64,000 nt of DNA from Vandiemenella viatica (lineage: Eukaryota > Arthropoda > Insecta > Orthoptera > Morabidae): the NCBI GenBank assembly GCA_031002005.1, contig CM061918.1, positions 39,188,947-39,252,946 on the forward strand. Reading direction: 5' to 3'. The notes beneath the pieces are model-generated. The model did not search any database. It was not told the origin of the DNA and saw nothing but the letters and a program-made list of their open reading frames with translations. Positions 41,690 to 52,439 of this stretch are shown piece by piece (positions within the stretch are counted from its first letter, which is position 1; each line of letters starts with the position of its first letter). Made by a program: the position numbers and the translations under genes.

Positions 41690-42770
41690 TCGTGGTGAAC
41701 GGGACAACATAATGGCACAACGATGCCATTTGTACCCTGTTCTGCAGGGTAGAATACTCGGGCGCCTTGAAGCAGGCCAGACACAAACTGAAGTCTCAGT
41801 AGCCTTGAATGAGCCACAAAGTGTCATTTCCAGGCTTTGGAGACAATTCTGAGACATAGGAGATCTTTGTTGTAGGCCAGTACTAGGTCAACCAAGAGTA
41901 ACCACCACACATCAGGACCGATATCTGCCCTTAAGCCAAAATGCACCTGCATGACAATTGGCTGCAGATCTTGCAGTTTCCCAACAAACTGTGTACCAGA
42001 GGCTCAGAATGGCAGGCCATTTTACCAGACGTACAGCGGTGTGCGTCGTGCTCACTCCAGCACAGAGACGGGCACGTTTACTGTGGAGTCGGTAACATCA
42101 AAACCGGACCATGAATGAATGGAAAAATGTGCTCTTCACAGATGAATCCCGCTTCAGTTTACAGAATGATTCCTGTCGCACATTAATCTGGAGAGAACAT
42201 GGTAGCCGATACGACCACAGGAACATCGTGGAAAGGGACCAATATGGTGGTGTTGGTATCATGTTGTTGGGAGGCATCATGTTGAATGGTCGTATAGACC
42301 TGCAGATCTTCCTTGGTGGTCCGAGGAACACTGTTACTGCTCAGTGATACAACGATGAGGTACTGCGACCACAAGTTCGACTCTTCAGAGGTGCAGTTGG
42401 TCCAGACTTCTTCTTTATGGACGATAATGCACGTCCACGTCGCACTGCTCTCGTGAATCAATTTATTGAAGAAGAAGATATTCATCGCATGGACTGGCCA
42501 GCGAGGTCTGTGGATATGAATCCTATTGAACATGCCTGGGGGCGCTAATGACCCCGACGTCGACGCGCCCTTAAACACCAATAACAACAACAACAACAGA
42601 ACATGCCTGGGATGCATTAGGGAGACAAATTTCATCACAGCAGCCTCCACCAAGGACCCTCCAAGACCTGCGCATTGCTCTTTTGGAGGAATGGGATCGA
42701 TTGCCAAGAGAACTCTTAGACCATCTGGCAGAGAGCATGCCACATCATTGCGAAGCATGTGTGGCTTTTA
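41690..42770 (+). pseudogene. Tc1-like transposase (broken)
   Basis: The N-terminal helix-turn-helix region reads RILGRLEAGQTQTEVSVALN and PQSVISRLWRQF, followed by a stop. After further breaks come TMNEWKNVLFTDESRFSLQN (first catalytic Asp), GGVGIMLLGGIMLNGR, FFFMDDNARPRRTALV (second Asp; the usual HR is RR) and SVDMNPIEHAWG (Glu). The LINE-tail insertion falls just after the Glu. All three catalytic residues are visible, at the spacing of DD34E enzymes, but the reading frame has at least three lesions. Confidence 0.85.
42527..42610 (+). mobile_element. 58-bp LINE 3' tail with 13-bp target duplication
   Basis: GAACATGCCTGGG occurs at 42527-42539 and again at 42598-42610. Between them is GGCGCTAATGACC, a GACGCGCCC complement and (AAC)n, i.e. 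only the terminal hairpin and tail of the I-like LINE family at 20553-24553. It is an extreme 5' truncation that landed in the Tc1 transposase. Confidence 0.85.
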
Positions 42771-43117
42771 GTGGTCACCATACACCCTATTAACAGCTTC
42801 TTTTGTTGTGGATGACTATTCCAAGTTTTGTTAGTGTTCGAATAAGGTGTACCATAGCTATCAGAACCTTTCTAACACTGTTTTTTTTTTTTTTTTTTTT
42901 GGACTAGTTGTATGACAATTGGTGTGTGATTAAGTTTCAGTTTGTTCAGCAATCCTTCTGACATTCTGATAAGGAGATATTTTCTCGTTTAGCAATTATG
43001 CTTAACTTTTGGACACTAGTGTACTTTAAAAACTTGCTCTCTTCTTTGACTATGCAGAACTTTATGTTTATGCATAACCTTGGTAAACTGGGCCACCATT
43101 GTTCAAGGCTTGCACTA

Positions 43118-44402
43118 TGATGGGGGACCCAAAAGTAATGGGAATTGGGCTGCGGCAGGGAGGAAAATTTGGGGAACCCATTGTTCAACCTGGTGTCCGT
43201 TATGATCACGTCACCTGAGTCAGTGTGCAAAGTTGTGTCGCTATGAGTGCATCGGTTCGCCCGTGATAGTTTATTTTAGTGAAACAACTTTTTCCATTTT
43301 GGCAAAAACGTTATGGCAGATTGTCGAGAGCAATGCGTGGTTGTGAAATTTTGTTTCCCGATGGGGCAATCGACTGCGGAAACTACTGTAATGCTGAAGA
43401 CTGCTTATGGGGATTCTGCCCTAAGTAAATCCAGAGTCTACGCTAGTGGTTTTCACGTTTTAAAAATTGAGTAATGTCAATTGATGACCAACCCCGTTCA
43501 GGGCGCCCCTCAACGTCAAGAAGTGACAAAAATGTCAACAAAATCAATTCCATCATTCGTGAAGACCATCGCCGAACCATTGATCAACTTTGTGAGATGT
43601 CTGGAATATCATGGAGTTCAATTCAGAGGAGTTTATCTGAAGATTTGTAAATGAGAAGGGTTACAGCCAAATTTGTCCCTTTCCTTCTCACAGATGAGCA
43701 AAAGGGAGCGTCGACTTCAGGCATGTTTTGAGCTTCAAAATCAGCTCAAAGATGACCCTGAATTTTTTCAAAGGGGATGAATCATGGTGCTATGGATACG
43801 ACCCTGAAACAAATCAGCAATCAAGCCCGTGGAAGAAATGTGGCTCTCCTTGTCCCAGAAAAGCTTACTAAGTAAAGTCAAATATCAAGACAATGATCAT
43901 TTGTTTCTTCGATTGCAGAGGTGTTGTGCATGCGGAGTTCGTTCCCTCGGGTTAAACACGAGTTCTAATTGGAGGTTTTAAAAAGACTGAGGGAGAATAT
44001 TGGGAAGAAAAGGGCAGATCTTTGGTGCATAGGCGACTGGTTCTTCCATCATGACAACACACCGGCCCACACTGCCTCTCCGTAAAGCAGATTTTGACCA
44101 AGAACAGCATGACCCCCCCCCCCTCCAACTCACCGGATCTAGCCCCCTGTGATTTTTGCTCCCCAGACTCAAAAGGGACATGAAAGGAAAGTGTTTTGCC
44201 ACTGTAGAGGAGGTAAAACAAAAATTGCTGGAATGCATAAAGAACATCCCGATAAGTGAATTTAAAAACTGTTTTGAACAATGGAAGGGTTGTTTGAAGA
44301 AGTGCATTGTGATCAATGAGAACTACTTTGATCAAAATTTGGTGTAAAATTATTAAGAAATAAAGACATGACGAATTCCCAATTTTTTTGAGTCCTCCCT
44401 CA
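43118..44402 (+). mobile_element. Mariner transposon, 1.29 kb
   Basis: Starts TGATGGGGGACCCAAAAGTA and ends with the imperfect inverse TGAGGGAGGACTCAAAAAAA, with TA on both sides (43116-43117, 44403-44404). The size is right for mariner. The transposase inside is broken. Confidence 0.85.
43313..44346 (+). pseudogene. Mariner transposase (broken)
   Basis: Begins MADCREQCVVVKFCF, then TVMLKTAYGDSALSKSRVYA (helix-turn-helix) and DDQPRSGRPSTSRSDKNV, a classical mariner linker. Frameshifts follow near 43470, 43650 and 43760. The region with WFFHHDNTPAHT-like sequence (44040) carries the second catalytic Asp, and the end reads NYFDQNLV before TAA at 44346. At least four breaks make it inactive. 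Confidence 0.85.
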
Positions 44403-44404
44403 TA

Positions 44405-45073
44405 TAGTTTCACAGGTGTGAAACAGAAGGGTGGAGGTACCCATGGCAATCTCCATATCTAGTGTAAATTTTAAAGTTGAGGGAGAAGTAGTTTTTTTTT
44501 TAAGAACAGGATAGACTTTAGAAAAGAGGTAATGATAAGGAAAGAGAAGGGTTGATTTTGAAAGAGGTACTAAGTTCAGATAGAGGTGCAGTCAGTATTA
44601 TTGAATGTTGTGCCCAATGTTATCTCTCTGGTAGTTAAACCAAATGGTGGTCACCCAGTGTTATCATCACTCTGACAGGATGTTGGAGATTTTGTACATG
44701 TCTAAGGCATTTGCTCTCCAACTAATAATGTTTCACCGGTAATATTATAGTTTTTGTATTATTTTGTGTCATTATCTTAAAGTCTGTTAAGTGAAGGGTT
44801 TGCTTTCCCTGTATTTGAAATCTGTATTAAAATTTCTTGCCTCATCTAAATGCAAATGAAATATTATGAATTTTCAGTATTTTTCTGTCACTGCACTTCT
44901 TTTGCTTTTAAGTATTTTAAATCATCGGTTTGTTTTATTTATCCTTATCCTAATTTGCATTGACTAAAGACATTATTTTAGATTAGTGAGAAAATTGTGG
45001 ACCAGCATCATGTATTTGTTAAATACATACCAAACATAATATAACTTACCAAACATCTTTGTTTATTCTTCAG
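44405..45073. other. Intron, no feature recognised
   Basis: Sequence between the mariner and exon 5. Nothing seen apart from the pyrimidine tract before the acceptor at 45073. Confidence 0.4.
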
Positions 45074-45207
45074 CATCAACGACTCCTCTGTTGGAAGATG
45101 ATGATATGTCAGTAGTGTTAACAAGTGACTGTATCAACAAAAACTTCCTTCACACCTTCAAAGAGTCTTCAACGTCTACTAATTCAAATCATTATCATCG
45201 TTTTATT
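45074..45207 (+). CDS. Host gene, exon 5
   Basis: Bounded by TTATTCTTCAG and GTGAGTC. It starts with two bases that complete the split codon from exon 4 and ends on a codon boundary. The 44 codons read STTPLLEDDDMSVVLTSDCI and NKNFLHTFKESSTSTNSNHY plus HRFI. Phase agreement with exon 4 across 18 kb of intron supports the link. It marks the switch from low-complexity sequence to a more globular C-terminal part. Confidence 0.6.
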
Positions 45208-45634
45208 GTGAGTCTACTGTATTATTTATATATGATGTTGCTGTTAAATGATTATAATTTTAAGGTCATCATTTTTATTACTCCAACAAGGGTAGAATTA
45301 ATATGGCAAACTGGGATTAGTATAAATTAATACAAAGGTGATGGTGGCATCATGGTGAAAATCACTAAATTTTTAGGCTAGCTCAGTAAACAACTCCCCT
45401 ATAAATGACTGTTGACACCTTGAATGTCCTGACTCCGGTCATTTAGCTCTGGTAAATAAAACCCTGAGAAACGCCTACACGATTTCTGTTCCCACATTCG
45501 TGAAGGTAAAATCTGAGTGACCACTAGTCAAATTTTCCATTTGGAATATAGCAGATGGGAGCATGTGAAAGACAGATATCTTCTGATTTAAAACTGGGGC
45601 ATACCAGTTAAAATATGGTAATCCTGATAGAAAA

Positions 45635-45897
45635 GTAACTTAACTTAGTCCACAACCCGAAGGTTGGTTGGATCCTCCCGGAGGATGCATACTAAGCCAT
45701 TGTGTCAGAGGTAGGACGGCCAGTTCCTTTCCTCTGGGACCTACAGTTTAACGTGGAATCCGAACCACGGAGAGTCCTGGCATAGTTCATATGATCAAAC
45801 ACAACTCTCAAAATTCCTGCGCCTGCCGGGATTCGAACCCAGGACCGGAGCAGCGAATGGTTTGAAAGCTAGCGCCTTGACCACTGAGCTACCAGAA
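45635..45897 (-). mobile_element. tRNA-derived SINE
   Basis: Read in reverse, GGTAGCTCAGTGGTCAAGGC (A box) and GGTTCGAATCC (B box) form a tRNA-like head at 45893-45822. The body follows, shared with 28745-28985, ending near GTTAAGTTAAGT at 45640. The head is the internal pol III promoter of a SINE. Confidence 0.8.
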
Positions 45898-45899
45898 GT

Positions 45900-46800
45900 T
45901 CCTGGTCATTAAAAGTTTTGTGAGTACAGCTGCCTGGCAACCTGCCTATGTGAAAAGTGAATTACCATATGAATCAGTAGCAGCCTTGTAAATTATATAC
46001 TAATTGTTGACAACAAAAGCAAATGGAAAACAGGCAAATGAAATAGGCAAAACTTGAAAACTTTAGTAACATTCAACATCAGAAGCAGAAAAAAAAAATG
46101 TATATTAGGATAGAACATCAAGAGAAACATCTCAATATCATCATAAAATAAAATGATAAACAAAGAACTGGATTACTGTATAATAATACACGGCAGTGTT
46201 TCACTAAAAATAAGCAACAGCTTAAGTAGCAACATTAATAAATAAAATATTGAGGTCCGTAAAAATAATATTCCCAAAAATGAAAGAATAAGTAAATGAA
46301 GAATTTGATACCGAAATAGATCACATGACATTCAGGAGAGTTTATGTCCCTGAAGGAGGCAAAATTACTGATTCGTTTTGTGGAAACCTGCGTGAAATAT
46401 TAAACAAGACAAAAAAAAAATTACCCACCAGTAGAAGTAGGTGGCCCTAATGCTTGAATTGGAAAATATGTAGTACTAAAATATTGTGAAGTATCATTAA
46501 ATAAAAAATAAACAATGTTCAATAGATTTATGTTTAAAAGTTAAAAAATACTTTCTTTAAAAAGTGGCTTTACAAATGCATCTGGAATAGAAAAGGAAGA
46601 AGGTATGTCAAAACTGAACACTTGCATGTGGGTTACATTCTTCCATTTTTTTTTTTTTTACCGTGCCTGATACCAAATAAAGATCAGTGTATAAATGGCT
46701 GCCAGTCTATTGTTTTGTATTACCCCAATAGATAAAGAAAGGTACTTGGAATAATTCAATTTAAATTTAAATGTTTCTGTTCACTCAAAAGTTCTAATAC
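45900..46800 (+). pseudogene. Intron with a LINE endonuclease relic (46320-46480)
   Basis: MTFRRVYVPEGGKITDSFCG and NLREILNKTKKKLP match the I-RVYAPEEGK...F---L-E-LNK segment of RTE-like endonucleases. A one-base shift leads into CLNWKICSTKIL. The remainder is AT-rich and unassigned. Confidence 0.4.
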
Positions 46801-46809
46801 AAACTTCCA

Positions 46810-47600
46810 GTACCAGGTAAAATTCAGACAAGGCATCGAACTATCAGATCCACTTGAAGAAAACAGATTAAGCATATTCACTGAAGACAGACTTTCACCC
46901 TAGCTCCCTCTAACTAGGATGAGAATATTACACATGCATACCGATGAAAGTTTTTGACTAACACCGGACACTACGGAAGCATTGTTCACCCCACTTGCCA
47001 CGAACTGCCGTTGATAAAAACTGGCCACTAAGGTGACATTGCTTGCACCACCAGCCACGACCTAACTCGATGAAAATGGGAAATGACTGGAAAATCCAAA
47101 ATGGCTGACCCTCCTAAAGTAAGAAATTTGAAACTCCTAACGTGAGCTTGTAACTTTAAACTTTGATATCTAACTAACCACTTTATATTTTAAGTTTTAA
47201 TTTATAAATGTTTCTTAGTACAGTTTACTCTTGATTCTGAAACCTTCCTCAGGAATGCTTTTACAGGATTTTTATTTAATTTTGCGATGTCGACATTTTG
47301 GCAGAATAGTCTACAACGGTTACCATAGTACAACTTCGAAAATCTTTCTTTTCTCCTTTAAAAAACTCTTCCCTAAACTGACTGTGTGATTTTAACCTTA
47401 TTGATTTTTTCCTGAATCTATTTTTGCTCTTTTATCTCCTTTATTCTCGATTTTGTTTTTGTTTACTAATTAAAAATCATATTTATAATTTATTTAATTC
47501 AAGACATTCTTGTTGGTGCTGACTACAACTTGTGATTAAAAAGTCTGATGTAGCTTTTTTGCATTAATTAGTTACTCCACATCTTTCATTTTGCTTCTCC
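46810..47600. repeat. Unclassified interspersed repeat, second copy
   Basis: Matches 31020-31870 by CACTTGAAGA..., TAGCTCCCTCTAACTAGG and GGTGCTGACTACAACTTGTG blocks. No coding content seen. Confidence 0.45.
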
Positions 47601-47904
47601 TCAGCAAATTTTTTTGCATCACTAAAACTGAAATAACTTTTAAGCTAAATTTTTTCGAGCATAGAAAATACACTTTAAAATGATCTTTGTCATGAGTTCT
47701 CTTTGTGAACATGGATGTAGTCGAATCCCTTATACTTGAAAACAATTTTACCTGTGACGAAAGTGGCTCCAAAATCAAGCTAAAAGGTACTTTACTATTA
47801 AAAAAATTTGATAGAAATAATTTACTATACTGGTTCTTTGGGATAAACCTGTTCTTAAACAGTTTTGGCGAGGTTATAGATATATAACAGGTAGTGGTTA
47901 GATT

Positions 47905-48275
47905 ACTTCATTGGAGGATAGAAGGAGGGTGAAGAGAGTCATGGGAGTGTACAAGGCCTATAGGGGCGATGAAGCATGGAAAGATATTGGTGGGAAAATT
48001 AAAAGAGGTGCTTGGAAGGATAAGGTTGACCATGGCTACAAGCTGGCACTTGATTTCAGGCATAAGGGTGTGGAAAAATTTTCTTTCATAGGAAAGGGTG
48101 TAAGGGACTGAATAAAATGTCAAGAAAACTGATGAATAATTTACTTGAAACACTTAAGGAATTTAAAGTAAAAATTAGAGGGCACAAGTAGGTCAGAAGA
48201 CGAAAGGAGAGAGGGGTGTGTAGGGAGATTGCCACCGGAGTGGGCGCTCCATCGCAATTTTATCAATTATTATTA
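47905..48275 (+). mobile_element. CR1-like LINE 3' end
   Basis: An open stretch reads RRRVKRVMGVYKAYRGDEAW and KDIGGKIKRGAWKDK, then LDFRHKGVEKFSFIGKGVRD, with the frame shifting before LMNNLLETLKEFKVKIRGHK. The 3' UTR has GATTGCCACCGGAG, a GGAG/CTCC hairpin and (TTA)n. Strongly 5'-truncated. Sister of 58440-59150 and 16270-16995. Confidence 0.75.
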
Positions 48276-48279
48276 TTAC

Positions 48280-49000
48280 TTTGTTGTAAATGAAAAGCTA
48301 GCTTATAGTGTGCTAAATGTTCGTGTTTATAGACTACAGACTATTACTTTAGTTATTGGAAGAATATTGACAAGTAGAAATAAATCAAAGGTGGCAGACA
48401 CTAAAAAGAAAGAAAGACGTATCCTAATAGATGCAAGTATAAGACAACTTTATCAAAATATATTAAATCAGTAGTTGTTAGAAGTCTGAATAAACAAAAA
48501 TATTTAGATTGGGAAAAATGAGAAAAAGTGATAAGAAAGAGCAAGTTACTGAACTGGGTTGAAATCTAGATGTTGACAGAATGGTGTTTAATAGTTTTGA
48601 TAGTCGATAACACAATTTAGCAGTCACTGATGAACACATAATGTATCTAGTCTAGACAGGTAGAATTCCTAATGATTTTTGTAACATTTAAATGTGGCTT
48701 ATTTAATCAGTCCTAGTCACGAGAATCGTGTGGCTTGTTCTGGTATTTCTGCATATCATAAAACTTAGTGTAATATAATTTAAACTAGATAACTAAAGCT
48801 TCAAAAGATAGTTGTTAGCACTGTATTAAAGTCACAGTCTCACTACAACACTCATGCTGCACTTCTGGAAGACACTGGCGGGGCAAGAACTAAATTTGAT
48901 GTGGGCAAGATAAGTTTTGTGCAAGTAAGTGGTGCAAGAGGGTGGAATTAATCAAGATTTTTTTTAAAACCTATCAAATTAATATTAATAAAAATGCAAT
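48280..49000. other. No gene recognised
   Basis: Intron. Short open frames without motifs. Confidence 0.35.
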
Positions 49001-50265
49001 TGTCTTCTCTGTAAATAACATTATTAATAGCTAACAGTAAAGAATTAAAGAACAAAAATTTCCTGCTCTTAGCCTTACTGAACTCAGTAATTCTGCTTAG
49101 ATCCTATGTCTTTTCAGCTGATATTAGTGACAAAGCTGAAAGTCTTTGCTCACCCATTATACATTACAAACAATTTTTTTAAAATTAATTTTAGTTTTGA
49201 AAAGCTCCTTTCAGTGGAGGACGTACTTTCTGGTATGGTTAGCAAAATTTGAATGACAATATACGTAAGTATTTAGGTAAATTTCTTTCAAGTTACTTTC
49301 AGTTATGTACTGAAGCAGCTGTTTCACTTCTTTGATGGAATCAGGTAAGGATCAATGTTTGTAATTCTTCTTATAATTCATAGGGTTGGAAGCCCTTGCT
49401 ATCATCCACTGGCCGTATGTAAATATTCGTAGTTTTTTATTACATACTCTTTTGTCATATTTTTTTAACTTGCATAGATCATAGAGAAAACTGGAATTTT
49501 TAAAGTGTTGGTTTAAAAACATAAATCTTGAATCCATATTGCCAATTATGGAATCAATAATACTGTTAAAAAATCTGTTTTTTATTGGCTTTAGCTATTG
49601 GTTCATTACTGCTTTGATAATCTAAAGTCCTTTTGTTTCTGGCTACCATTTTATTTTTAAATTTTGGATTTTTTTCAGTAAACTAACCAGTGTCGTACAA
49701 GTTTTCCGAGACCAGATTGTCGACATTCTTTGATCGACTCACAAAATTCATGAAAATTTTCAAAAGCAATGCTTAAATGAACCTGTACAGATTACCTTAA
49801 TTTGCTTAGGATTAACACGCGCTAATATCTCTTACCATAAGTGTAATTGCATGATAAATTCTGAGATGACCATTTCGTTGAAAACCGAATCACGATCACT
49901 AAAGAGTGTCTGAGTATTCCGTGAGATTTTTTAAGCATTCAGTGCATTCAACATCATCAAATTGAAATAAGACGGCTTTCACTGCCTCGATTCTGCGAGA
50001 AGCAAACTGAATTGGAAAAAAGACGACCGGCCAAGTATTCCCAGCGACTGTCACTGTAACGCCAGCAAAAGTTGCTTGACTATTGGTATTGTCAGATGCT
50101 TTCTAGCCGGTAGGATTTATAGTTTTATGATAAGTAGTATGTTTAGTCATGGTCCTAATCGTATTTTCGAGTTAAGTAAAGTTGCATAAACCTTGAAGGT
50201 GTGAGGCCCCTTGGGCCGCGAGGCCGTAGGCGGTCGCCTACGTCTTACCCTGCTTCTGCTGGAAG
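49000..50265 (-). pseudogene. hAT transposase relic (ZMYM1-like lineage)
   Basis: In reverse, near 49240 the frame reads STSSTERSFSKLKLILKKL, and after a shift MGEQRLSALSLISAEKT, a stop, and AKSRKFLFF. This is the C-terminal dimerisation block of ZMYM1-type hAT transposases (S-ERSFS-LK...-RLS-LALLSIE). Weaker pieces at 49537-49352 (SRFMFLNQHF) and 50000-49700 belong to the core. A GC-rich block at 50200-50250 may be the outer end, but the partner end was not found. Confidence 0.6.
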
Positions 50266-50269
50266 ATTG

Positions 50270-50810
50270 TTAATTAACTTTCAGAAATCACAATTGAAGT
50301 AATGAGATGGGGTTAAGTTGAAATTGCTCACGAATTTAATGTGGAGCTAATTAAAACACTTTTAGATTGATACAGCAGTTTTTAACGAAATTGAATGAGT
50401 GTACTGAATACTCGCTGCACATCTACAAGTAACAGCTGCTCTGGCAGAACTTGAGAGATTTCCACAACCACATGAATAGCAAGGACTCGCAAGAGCTCAA
50501 TAATGAAACCATTGATCTACTCCTGCAATTTAAATAAGAATAATAGGAAATTACCTGGTAAAACAACTTTGTTTGGTGAAAAACATTTAAACTCACAAAA
50601 GGAACCTCAAACAGACATTATTAAAACATAACAATAGGGAGTAAGTGAATTTATGTTAGTATTCTAGGCTCGTGTAGCTAATGGAGTTCCATAATCAATT
50701 GGATCTCGCCAGCATCACACCACTAAACTCACCATAGAAGCTTCTCGAATAACCAACTATTGAAATCAAATATTAATTAGGCAACACTGGAGCAGGAATA
50801 AATGATATTA
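50270..50810. other. Intron, no feature recognised
   Basis: AT-rich sequence without identifiable elements. Confidence 0.35.
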
Positions 50811-50814
50811 GGTG

Positions 50815-50985
50815 ATATTTACATGGAAAGGAAAGAGTAACGGTACCCACTGCTCACCAGAATTGAAGCAAGGATAGCAGCAGCAACGAAAAATACACCA
50901 CAAACACAATATTCTGGGCCATGGTGTTTTCAAGAAAATAGAAACATGTGATTGAGCTTATTCAAGTGCCTACAGTCAACATGGT
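50815..50985 (-). repeat. Solo PLE terminal repeat
   Basis: ATATTTACATGGAAAGGAAA, CTGCTCACCAGAATTGAAG and CACAATATTCTGGGCCATGG match the inverse of 4255-4445, including the CTTGAAAA block. Confidence 0.65.
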
Positions 50986-51425
50986 CTCATGAAATATTTT
51001 TTCTTTTTCTGGCCTCTATGTGACTGTACTCCATGCAGTGTACACGTCGATGAAGAGAGCTAACTTTGTTCCTTCTATTACTAAGTCAATACTGTCTACA
51101 GTACCAATTCTGAATAATGTGTATAAAGAAAGATTTGACCAAACATTTATTTTTCAGTCTGTATACACTTGTGTTTTGTGGACATCTCATATCTATGCTT
51201 ACTGCTATGCTGCTTTCTTATTAATAGCAACCTTATTTGACTTTGTGTTGAAAGCTGCTCATATTAATAGCACTTAATTTCAAGAGCCAGCCAATAACTT
51301 CTTGGTGAAATAATACTAATAATTCAATATTCTTTCTTGCTTAGTTTATTTTTTTAAAGAAAATTGGTTTTAATAATGTAGCATTTATTTGAGGTTTCAA
51401 TAAGGGCATTTTTCTTCTTTTCCAG

Positions 51426-51509
51426 GTGAGAACACCAATTTATGACAAGCATGCTATCATGCAAGCCATTAATACAGCGATTTATCCATTGAAAATGACT
51501 CCTTATTAT
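51426..51509 (+). CDS. Host gene, exon 6
   Basis: An 84-bp exon after CTTTTCCAG and before GTAAGTATT, in phase 0 at both ends. It encodes VRTPIYDKHAIMQAINTAIY and PLKMTPYY. Strong consensus splice sites on both sides and the matching phase with exon 5 are the evidence. No family recognised. Confidence 0.6.
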
Positions 51510-51759
51510 GTAAGTATTTTATATTCAATGGGTTAACTTGGTATTAACTGCCTTTTCATATGGAATTAGTTTTCATAAGTTAATAATATATTTTATTGTC
51601 GTGGGTTATCTACAGCGTCATTCTCTGCATCTACCTCTGTTTATTTCTGAGTACTTCTTTTTTGCCACTACTTTTTTTGTGCAAATATGTTTGGAAAGGG
51701 GGGAGGGAGAAAAGGCTCTTCTACTTCTCCACCGTAAACACAATAATATCTATATAATG

Positions 51760-51900
51760 ATAATAATGAGTTGGGAAATTCTCTAACGCAATGAAAATAA
51801 GGAAGTACTTGGAATAGATGATGGCAGCTGGCTTTGTAAACATGTGTAACAATATTTTGGTGTTGAACCCTTATTCTTGCAAGTAAATGAAACATTTAGC
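51760..51900 (-). repeat. Solo PLE terminal repeat, degraded
   Basis: The reverse reads CTTGCAAGAATAAGGGTTCA followed by ACACCAAAATATTG, the hairpin-(G)AAATATTG block of the family in decayed form. Confidence 0.5.
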
Positions 51901-52190
51901 TAGGAGGCAGGACATTATTACACTGATGCACGCTAAATGAATTGGGAACACAGGTACCAATGCCAGGGTGCTAGTGGAAGAGGATGAGAAAATGCAGAAT
52001 CAATAATTTATTTATTTTATACAGAACTTTGGTATCCATTTTAAAGATTTGTATCTTAACAGTGAGTGATGTTCATTGCATTCATTTCTTATTAAACAAC
52101 TTAATAAGGAAGATAATATCATGACCGTGACTATTCCTAGAATCATAAACAGTTACAACTATATACATAACTTGCTTGCTTTCATTTTAG

Positions 52191-52435
52191 GCTATGGTCA
52201 GAGATATTGTAGTTGCAGGATATGCCACATCTAGTGGTTCCATCTTTGGTATTTTTCAACAAATGTTGAGAATTTATTTAAAGCTCCACCGTTATGTCAC
52301 ATAGAATCATAAGGCATAGCAAACAACTGATTTGAAATTCTATGCTTTAAAATGGTGAAAACCCCCATCAAAATCTGCTCAGTAGTTTTTATTTTTCAAA
52401 TTTATCCAGTTTTTGTTTTATAGATATAGATTTAA
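52191..52435 (+). repeat. Retroposon tail (RTE-like) with an exon-like start
   Basis: The last part, ATCAAAATCTGCTCAGTAGT then TTTTTAT...ATAGATATAGATTT, resembles tails of RTE-type retroposons common in insects. The first part (52191-52304) follows TTTCATTTTAG and has a 37-codon open frame in phase 0 ending in TAG, so it could act as an alternative last exon after exon 6. I consider that less likely. Confidence 0.4.
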
Positions 52436-52439
52436 GGTA

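Larger units (their letters stand above)
41453..43021 (+). mobile_element. Tc1-like transposon, 1.57 kb
   Basis: Inverted ends CTCTAGTGTCCAAAAG and CACTAGTGTCCAAAAG, each continuing TTAAGCATAAT, flanked by TA (41451-41452 and 43022-43023). The transposase is broken. A 58-bp LINE tail is inserted at 42540-42597 and a T tract lies at 42880-42900. Confidence 0.9.

Noticed and set aside
42183..42758. 191-codon minus-strand frame
   Set aside because: Antisense to the Tc1 transposase and crosses the LINE-tail insertion.
43952..44449. 165-codon minus-strand frame
   Set aside because: Antisense to the mariner transposase and runs past the element's end.
45822..45893. tRNA gene
   Set aside because: The A and B boxes belong to a SINE head: the body shared with 28.75 kb follows directly and the cloverleaf is incomplete.
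51020..51277. 85-codon + strand frame, partly hydrophobic
   Set aside because: No motif, no splice sites in phase with the neighbours, next to a solo PLE repeat.
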